Assembly (NCBI GenBank): GCA_026874595.1
Contig: CM049317.1
Location: 52,593,618-52,657,617 of the forward strand
DNA length: 64,000 bases
Origin: Sipunculus nudus
Lineage: Eukaryota; Annelida; Sipuncula; Golfingiida; Sipunculidae
Direction: 5' to 3'
A program made the position numbers and the translations under genes. Shown piece after piece: positions 58,801 through 64,000 of this stretch (positions within the stretch are counted from its first letter, which is position 1; each line of letters starts with the position of its first letter). Below the pieces are notes generated by a model. It had not been told where the DNA came from and searched no databases. It saw only the letters and a list, made by a program, of their open reading frames with translations.

Positions 58801-61688
58801 TCTACAGAATGAACAAAGCTAACTTCAACTACTCTTTGAAAAACATTCCCATCCCTAGTAATCTGTCCTATACCAAATCCCTGATAAGTAAAGTTGAAAG
58901 CCTACTTCGGAGAATGCGATGGAAGGCATTCCATTTCGAAAACCCTGGTCAAACTTCAGATAAACAAAACTATGGAATCAAAACCACATATTCACCCCCT
59001 CATAGCGAACACCTCAGGGCATTTGAAAGTGATATCTACGAAATGGTCCGGAACATTGAATTTCAGCACTCACACAATGCATTCCAGAAACAAATGGCCA
59101 ATGGCATCAAAACAATCAGACAATCTGACAATCTCCTAGTACAGGCAGATAAGACAACCAACCTGTACAGTATGCCGAAAGAACACTACAATAAACTTCT
59201 TACAGAAAACATCACTAAGACATACAAAAAAGCAGACAGAAATATCTGTAAAAATATCAATACAGAAGCCAAAGAAATAGCCGGTTCCCTTAACCTAGCA
59301 GACCGCATTGAAGTCATGGCCGAGCGCAATGCTTACATTACTTTGAAAGACCACAAGGATAATTTTGAACAAAACCCCAAGTGCAGATTGATTAATCCAG
59401 CAAAATCTGAAATAGGTATCATTAGCAAAAAGCACTTGGAAAAAATTAATGGCCAACTGAGACTGAAAACCAAACTCAACCAGTGGCAAAATACCGCACA
59501 GGTAATATCTTGGTTCAAGAAATTGAAGCTGAAACAAAAATCTAAGTTCATAAAGTTTGATATTGTTGACTTTTACCCCTCGATCACAGAAGATCTTCTC
59601 ATGAAAGCCCTCAAATTTGCCAAAACCATGGTCTCCATTCCAGAGGATGTTATCAAAACCATCCTGCACAGCAGGAAAAGCTTACTGTTTAGCAACGGTA
59701 ACACCTGGGTGAAAAAAGATCACACTAGTTTTGACGTCACCATGGGCAGTTTTGATGGCGCTGAAGTATGCGAAATTGTTGGTTTATACATCCTAGATAT
59801 GTTGAAAAAGGAATTTGGTGTAAATGCTCTAGGCCTGTATCGTGATGACGGTTTAGGTTGTTTCCCCAACATGTCTGGACCCAAAGCAGACAGCACCCGT
59901 AAGAAAATGATCAAACTCTTTTCCAATGTTGGGTTAAAGATAACCATTGAAACTAACCTGACCTGCACAGATTTCTTAGACGTAACATTTGACCTCCAAA
60001 ATGACATCTTCTACCCTTACAGAAAACCGAACAATGACCCTCTCTATATCCACGCACAATCCAATCACCCCCCAGCTATCATTAGGCAGATACCTATGAT
60101 GATCAGTAAACGTGTTTCTGACAACTCCTGCAATAAAGAGCTATTTATGAAAGCCAAACCCATGTATGATGAAGCTTTAGCGAAAAGCGGGTTCTCAGAA
60201 AGCTTAAAATATGTTGAACCAACAGTGAAAAGCAAGAGAAACAGGAAAAGGAAAATAATATGGTTCAATCCACCCTACAGCCGTCATGTAAAAACCAACA
60301 TTGGCAGAAAATTCATGAAACTAGTTGAAAAACACTTCCCTCAACATCACAGGTACCACAGGTTATTCAACAGGAACAATTTGAAAATTAGCTACAGCTG
60401 TCTACCCAACATGTCTAACCTGATCAGCAAACATAATATGAAGGTTCTAAATTCTGACAATGCTGTGAATGCACCCCAAAAACAATGTAACTGCCGTAAA
60501 AAAGACGAATGTCCTATGAATGGTCAATGTCAGCTGAAATGCATTGTCTATAAAGCAACAGTTAGAACAGACAATGACGTGAAACACTACATAGGGTGTA
60601 CTGAAGGTGATTTCAAGACAAGATATAATAACCACAAGCAATCCTTTCGGAACAGATCCCACGCTAAAAACCCTGAACTGTCTAAACACATTTGGTCACT
60701 AAAAGACAACAATATCAATTACAAGCTCTCCTGGGAAATATCTGCCAAGGCAGCACCTTACTTCTGTGGGACTAGGAAGTGTGATCTCTGCTTGTCTGAA
60801 AAGCTACTTATAGCTACTGCCCCCCCTGGATCATTGTTGAACTCAAGAGCTGAAATTCTCTCCAAGTGCCGCCATCAAAACAAATTCACCCTGAAATATT
60901 TTAAAACCTAGCATTCGTACTAATATTCAGCGTGCCCCCTTAACCCCCCCCCCCCCCCAACCAGGATCCGCTGGGCAGACTCATTTGTTCAGGTAGTTCT
61001 CTCACTGCTGGCTCGTGGAGTCCATTGGATGACAGGAAAGTTCTACTTTATCCTGGTCTAATGGGCTTTACGACCTTCAGCTAGGAGACTTGCACAACTT
61101 GGTATGGGTATAGTATATTTGCCTTTTATATTGTATATTGTATATTTGCCTTGTATATTGTGTATTTTCACAGTATATGTGTATTTTTATCATATCATAT
61201 GTATACTACTGATATGTTCACTGCTTCCAAGGCCCTATTAGAAATCATTTCAATATGCTGATTGAGCATCCTGGTTATATCTTTGTATTACATTTACTAT
61301 TTACTACATTATATAACCTCTTTGCCCTGCCCTGTTATGTTCCAGTATCGCACGTGTACCCCGACCAATCCTATTGTGCACCCGAGAACAATAGGATCAG
61401 TGTCAGTCTTTCACATGCCCCCCCCCCCCCCGACCCGAATCGCACAAAGCATAATCTCGTAATCTCGTAAAGTCTCGGCTTTTCAAACCACGACGTTAGC
61501 TTCATTCTAACCACATTCACCTGATGATCGGGTCGCATCCCGTGAAACAGTCTGTTGTGAATTAACAGTGTTGTTTTTCTTCAGAGTTATATATATATAT
61601 ATATATATAAAAGAAACATATTACCTGTATTTAGTATTATTTAAAGCAATTGAAAATTAACTTAATAGATTAAGGAGCAGAACAAATG

Positions 61689-61728
<40 letters not shown>

Positions 61729-62590
61729 ATATTGATTCTTCATTTCTTCGATAGATTGTACCGTCTGTCATCCAGAAATCTCCCCTCACAACTGTTTAAT
61801 TATGGAGGAGAACTGTTACATCCTGGGCTGTGACGCGGGAAGCTGGTTCGAGGCTAGCAACAGATGTGTTTCCATGGGAACAACGCTCGCCACATTACGC
61901 TCTGAGGATGAAGTTGTCACATTAGTGAGGAAGATCAAACGAAGACCAAACAACCCATGTCAGCACTTCTGGGTAGGGAATCTTAAAGCCAAGTGGAGTT
62001 TCCGAAATAGCCAAGGTAAAAGTTTTTGTCAATGCCGCCAATGGGTCGGGTTTGTTAAGAATACACTCTCTTTACTTAAGGATACATTCTCTTTACTTAA
62101 GGTCTACTATATATACCTAATTTTCAGATTTAAATAACTCACGAATCATTGTATATTTTTTTTACTTTGCAAAGCAACGTTTAATAAATTTTTAGTAACT
62201 TGTTTATTAAAATGCAGCGTTCATGTATAGTCAGTAAATATGTTTAGTAAATATACAGTAATTAGTATCACTGCAGGTCTCCGGTACAGTCATGTACCTA
62301 GAGTATTTTAAAAGAGTCAAAGCTAATATTGTTAACGTATTTGTTTTTAGGAGGGAAACCTCCTGATATATATTACTGGTATATCGGTCACCCTGTTCCT
62401 GGCTTCAACTGTGCCACATTCAGGAAATTTGACGTCGGGTATTACTGGGCATCCACAGACTGCCAGGCTAGGCATGAGTTTGTCTGCATAAAAGGTAAAT
62501 ACCTAACTAGTGCATGGCAGTACATTTATATGTATATATTCAAATCTGTTCTAATGTCTTCATTAGTCTTTAGCTTTGGATCATGGAAGG

Positions 62591-62640
<50 letters not shown>

Positions 62641-63073
62641 GAAAACTTTTTTTGTTTTTAATTCAAGGATATAAAAAATGCCTCAATAATTCTGATATAG
62701 AATGCCTTTAAGGGGATATAAAATAAAAAAAACTGTTGCCTTTTTTTTACAGAAAACGGAAGTATGATAAATGACTCGGTGACTGTCACATCTCGATCAC
62801 AAGAAAATACAACTGGTATGTTAAGAAATAACCCGATTTATTTTCCAGATAAGATATATGTTCATTCTTTCAGTTAAAACTTCATTCTTTCAGTTAAAAC
62901 AAATAATTCACGTGATATGTATCATAGCACATCATGTTTAACATGGGCATTTTGTAGCTGAAAAAAATATGAACTATAGAATTTGAATAAACAACTCAGA
63001 CAATACTGATTCTAATGTAAGCTGTCGCAGCATTTAGCACAATAGTAAAATATGAAATGAAGTTTGCGAAGCT

Positions 63074-63119
<46 letters not shown>

Positions 63120-63555
63120 CTGGTGATTTCATATTTCAGAAGAGATCTTGTCCAAGAATAAACATGGGACACGTCCTTGTCATACAGCGGCGTCCAGTAA
63201 GTAATAAAGTTTCAATTGGGAATCGATTACAACTGTATATTCTAGGTCATATTTTAAGAACTTTGCGGATCATTATATGAAATATAAAAATTATTTTACC
63301 AATATAACAATATATACCGTATTGGCTTAATGTAATTTGAATTTCGTTTGATTGTTATGTTGAGAGTAGTATGACAATAAACAGTTCTGTGCCGTACCGT
63401 GAGGCATAAAATGCATATAAACATTTCTATATTTTAGGCGGTGTCCTTCTTCAAAGAAACTTCTATTTACTTATTGTTACTCTCGTCATGATGCTGATCC
63501 TGCTAATTTTAATAGGAGTGCAGACTATCCTTTTAATGAAAAGGTGCAATATCAG
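53341..63555 (+). CDS. C-type lectin-like receptor, copy C (signal peptide, two CTLDs, TM; 3'-partial)
   Basis: Exons: 53341-53419, 54947-55186, 55613-55735, 61755-62015, 62351-62494, 62753-62815, 63140-63196, 63438-63555, all open and joined in phase 1; the next junction is phase 2 and lies beyond the window. The first exon starts at an ATG directly after an acceptor (TTTGTTACAG) and encodes a signal peptide (MFLLIASFMFLCPSLSVSA), so a non-coding exon lies upstream. Exons 2-3 give a divergent CTLD1 (AAIWLALTKE, then GYGYICQ). Exons 4-5 give CTLD2 (CYILGCDAGSWFEASNRC, CQHFWVG, GYYWASTDC, FVC) with VPG in the EPN place. The stalk follows with an NTT glycosylation site, then transmembrane LLIVTLVMMLILLILIGV and MKR stop-transfer. 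About 361 residues are visible. Likely an extracellular recognition receptor. The intron 55736-61754 holds the Penelope-like dimer in the same orientation. Confidence 0.8.
53430..53660 (+). repeat. Interspersed repeat, GGAACGTCATCAAGG family, copy 4
   Basis: Diverged copy in the first intron of copy C. Landmarks are CGTTCGTGTATGTTACTGTG, CATGAACGGAATCTCACGTA and AGAAACGTCATCAATGAAC. It lacks the far end. Confidence 0.5.
53700..54310 (+). repeat. Interspersed repeat with TGACCTTTGACCT units, second block
   Basis: Four sub-units of about 140 bp carry GTGACCTTAACCACTGACC (53717), GTGACTTTGACCTTTGGAC (53799), TGGCCTTGACCTTTGACATT (53941) and GTGACCTTGACCTTTGACCT (54093). It ends with GGACGGACACACAGACAGAC and CTATAGGGCATCCAC. 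Same family as 7320-8620. It lies in the first intron of copy C. Confidence 0.7.
54420..54762 (-). repeat. Hairpin-ended repeat fragment
   Basis: Ends at 54733-54762 with a variant of the hairpin (CTCAGGCGACTTACAGTCAG). Upstream it has GACGGACGACGGACAA and GTTACGATTTGTGCCCTGC, the latter also seen near 8553. Boundaries approximate. Confidence 0.5.
55763..55811. repeat. (AT)n microsatellite, left flank of the Penelope-like array
   Basis: AT run that directly joins the inverted terminal fragment at 55812. The right end of the array (61590) joins another AT run at 61589-61608, so the array is embedded in AT repeats on both sides. Confidence 0.9.
55812..55950 (-). repeat. Inverted terminal fragment of the Penelope-like array
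   Basis: 139 bp, an exact reverse complement of 58588-58726 by eye. Its inner end coincides with the outer base of hammerhead stem I. Confidence 0.85.
55903..55950 (-). ncRNA. Hammerhead ribozyme, minus strand
   Basis: Exact reverse-complement copy of the 48-base motif described at 58588-58635. It would act only in transcripts from the minus strand. Confidence 0.6.
55979..57976 (+). CDS. Penelope-like RT/GIY-YIG protein, N-terminally truncated, 665 codons
   Basis: Same protein as the unit 2 ORF but starting at an internal Met (MRWKAFHFE); the first 34 codons are absent. It differs at only a few residues: Asn for the second Asp in motif A (FDIVNFYPS), Thr for Pro before ELSKHIW, Asp for Gly early, Ser for Gly in the INSQLRL segment. 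RT, Cys-rich and GIY-YIG regions are otherwise complete and open. Whether it is translated is unknown, since the natural start and leader are lost. Confidence 0.75.
   Translation: MRWKAFHFENPGQTSDKQNYGFKTTYSPPHSEHLRAFESDIYEMVRNIEFQHSHNAFQKQMANDIKTIRQSDNLLVQADKTTNLYSMPKEHYNKLLTENITKTYKKADRNICKNINTEAKEIAGSLNLADRIEVMAERNAYITLKDHKDNFEQNPKCRLINPAKSEIGIISKKHLEKINSQLRLKTKLNQWQNTAQVISWFKKLKLKQKSKFIKFDIVNFYPSITEDLLMKALKFAKTMVSIPEDVIKTILHSRKSLLFSNGNTWVKKDHTSFDVTMGSFDGAEVCEIVGLYILDMLKKEFGVNALGLYRDDGLGCFPNMSGPKADSTRKKMIKLFSNVGLKITIETNLTCTDFLDVTFDLQNDIFYPYRKPNNDPLYIHAQSNHPPAIIRQIPMMISKRVSDNSCNKELFMKAKPMYDEALAKSGFSESLKYVEPTVKSKRNRKRKIIWFNPPYSRHVKTNIGRKFMKLVEKHFPQHHRYHRLFNRNNLKISYSCLPNMSNLISKHNMKVLNSDNAVNAPQKQCNCRKKDECPMNGQCQLKCIVYKATVRTDNDVKHYIGCTEGDFKTRYNNHKQSFRNRSHAKNTELSKHIWSLKDNNINYKLSWEISAKAAPYFCGTRKCDLCLSEKLLIATAPPGSLLNSRAEILSKCRHQNKFTLKYFKT
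58588..58635 (+). ncRNA. Type I hammerhead ribozyme, unit junction copy
   Basis: Order of parts: stem I strand ATTCAC (58588-58593), core CTGATGA (58594-58600), stem II CGGG/CCCG with loop TCGCAT (58602-58615), core GAAA (58617-58620), short stem III ACA/TGT, cleavage triplet GTT with predicted cut after 58629, and the other stem I strand GTGAAT (58630-58635), which pairs perfectly with ATTCAC. The only irregularity is U opposite U at the base of stem II. Hammerheads in Penelope-like terminal repeats are established knowledge. Activity here is inferred. Confidence 0.75.
58809..60911 (+). CDS. Penelope-like reverse transcriptase with C-terminal GIY-YIG endonuclease, 700 aa
   Basis: Start: first ATG after the junction (MNKANFNYSLKNIPIP). 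RT palm: motif A FDIVDFYPSI at about residue 250, and motif C LYRDDGLGCF at about 343, with Arg in the place where many RTs have Val or Ala. A Cys-rich finger-like CNCRKKDECPMNGQCQLKC is at about 559-577. The GIY-YIG nuclease follows: VYKATV, HYIGC (about 591), FKTRYNNH with the catalytic Arg (about 602) and ELSKHIW with the catalytic Glu (about 620). Endonuclease C-terminal to RT is the canonical Penelope order, not the permuted Naiad/Chlamys order. Host-element role: RNA-templated DNA synthesis primed at a nicked target. Intact and probably recently active. Confidence 0.9.
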   Translation: MNKANFNYSLKNIPIPSNLSYTKSLISKVESLLRRMRWKAFHFENPGQTSDKQNYGIKTTYSPPHSEHLRAFESDIYEMVRNIEFQHSHNAFQKQMANGIKTIRQSDNLLVQADKTTNLYSMPKEHYNKLLTENITKTYKKADRNICKNINTEAKEIAGSLNLADRIEVMAERNAYITLKDHKDNFEQNPKCRLINPAKSEIGIISKKHLEKINGQLRLKTKLNQWQNTAQVISWFKKLKLKQKSKFIKFDIVDFYPSITEDLLMKALKFAKTMVSIPEDVIKTILHSRKSLLFSNGNTWVKKDHTSFDVTMGSFDGAEVCEIVGLYILDMLKKEFGVNALGLYRDDGLGCFPNMSGPKADSTRKKMIKLFSNVGLKITIETNLTCTDFLDVTFDLQNDIFYPYRKPNNDPLYIHAQSNHPPAIIRQIPMMISKRVSDNSCNKELFMKAKPMYDEALAKSGFSESLKYVEPTVKSKRNRKRKIIWFNPPYSRHVKTNIGRKFMKLVEKHFPQHHRYHRLFNRNNLKISYSCLPNMSNLISKHNMKVLNSDNAVNAPQKQCNCRKKDECPMNGQCQLKCIVYKATVRTDNDVKHYIGCTEGDFKTRYNNHKQSFRNRSHAKNPELSKHIWSLKDNNINYKLSWEISAKAAPYFCGTRKCDLCLSEKLLIATAPPGSLLNSRAEILSKCRHQNKFTLKYFKT
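61515..61562 (+). ncRNA. Type I hammerhead ribozyme, 3' terminal copy
   Basis: Identical to the copy at 58588-58635, with predicted cleavage after 61556. The two predicted cuts (58629 and 61556) are 2927 bases apart, which equals one element unit. Confidence 0.75.
62596..62636. repeat. (AT)n microsatellite
   Basis: AT run of about 40 bp in the intron after CTLD2 of copy C. Another lies at 63078-63116 just before the next stalk exon. Confidence 0.9.
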
Positions 63556-63650
63556 GTAGGTCAATATGACAAAGAGGGCCATACTTTATTAATTACGTTA
63601 TCATCATGGTAAATGATATATAATATGTTATGTTGAAGCTCTTTAAACAT

Positions 63651-63850
63651 GGGGTAGGACGTAGCCTTGTGGTTAAGGCGTTTGACATCGGAGCTGGAGG
63701 TCCCCGGGTCGAACCCCGCCGGTGCCTCGATGGCATAATGGGGAAATCTCGCTATAGAACCTCAGAGATTCGCTCTAATGTCTTAACAACAGGTTAAGAC
63801 TTCTGCATTATTCCTAACCTCGTGCACATAAAACCTGGTATCCAGAAGGT
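63651..63850 (+). mobile_element. tRNA-derived SINE
   Basis: A-box-like TAGCCTTGTGGTTAAGGCG (63662-63680) and B box GGGTCGAACCC (63706-63716) with tRNA-like spacing, then a body including ATAATGGGGAAATCTC. It lies in the intron after the transmembrane exon of copy C. The 3' end is approximate. Confidence 0.65.
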
Positions 63851-64000
63851 TTAATAATAACATATCATTCTTATCATACGGCTATCTTTATCCTCATTTA
63901 AAAGACAGTGCCACAAACAGGCCATGGACCTATATATCCTTAAAAAAGCTTAAAACAGACATAAGAGCCAATAGCAATTTCATTTGATTTAAAGACTAAT

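Larger units (their letters stand above)
58630..61590 (+). mobile_element. Penelope-like element, unit 2 (full length)
   Basis: Starts at the predicted ribozyme cut in the unit junction. It has a leader of about 180 bp, the 700-codon ORF (58809-60911), a 3' untranslated part with a TATATTGTATATTG microsatellite, a second hammerhead (61515-61562), and ends TTCTTCAGAGTTAT before (AT)n. The head-to-tail arrangement with unit 1 and the terminal hammerheads fit Penelope-like long terminal repeats. A C-run of differing length after the stop and the TATATTG count are the main differences from unit 1. Confidence 0.85.

Noticed and set aside
1-64000. CRISPR arrays, rRNA genes, bacterial operons or plasmid origins
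   Set aside because: None seen. The tandem arrays at 12180-13350 and 21830-22740 have long diverged units without spacer structure, and gene structure is eukaryotic throughout.

Overview
The window looks like a bivalve mollusc chromosome. The reasons are the intron-rich lectin-receptor paralogues with GT-AG splice sites, the very high (AT)n content, tRNA-derived SINEs with A and B boxes, a Penelope-like element, a split-direct-repeat tyrosine-recombinase retroelement and several MITE families. Nothing bacterial is present. The species cannot be named from the sequence.

The host genes are three tandem paralogues, all on the + strand, of a type I membrane receptor with two C-type-lectin-like domains (CTLD1, CTLD2), a short Ser/Thr/Asn-rich stalk, one transmembrane exon and a very short cytoplasmic tail. 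Copy A (1-2898) is entered in the second half of CTLD1. Copy B (35786-41562) has a nonsense codon and a frameshift in CTLD1. Copy C (53341-63555, continuing past the window) has its signal-peptide exon and looks intact. Nearly all exon junctions in these genes are phase 1.

Between copies A and B (9.9-35.0 kb) lies a nest of inverted-terminus elements. A pogo-like outer pair (9968/34988) encloses a pair of GGGCCCGGTATCTCGAAGC termini (10440/34521). These enclose a CACTG-ended, CMC/CACTA-like element (10919-27388). The CMC-like element carries a five-exon SAM-domain protein gene and, inside that gene's second intron, a C2H2 zinc-finger plus DDE transposase reading frame that is now broken. An F-box/LRR gene lies on the minus strand in the part outside the CMC-like element. 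Its likely first exon starts at the right terminus.

Copy B holds a nested pair of non-autonomous elements in one intron: a TTAA-flanked element with a MULE-like long-TIR element inside it. Downstream are a decayed but bounded Ty3/Gypsy retrotransposon (42096-47244, target duplication ATGAT, minus strand) and an internally deleted tyrosine-recombinase retroelement with A1-B1-A2-B2 split direct repeats (48863-50248).

An intron of copy C holds a nearly perfect head-to-tail Penelope-like dimer (55812-61590). The second unit is full length (700 aa RT plus C-terminal GIY-YIG). The first is 5'-truncated and preceded by an inverted terminal fragment. Each terminal segment contains what I read as a type I hammerhead ribozyme (three copies, one on the minus strand). 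The two + copies would release a monomer RNA of about 2.93 kb.

All calls come from reading the sequence. Splice sites, nested-element boundaries and family names are unaided judgements, and exon ends may be off by one base in places.
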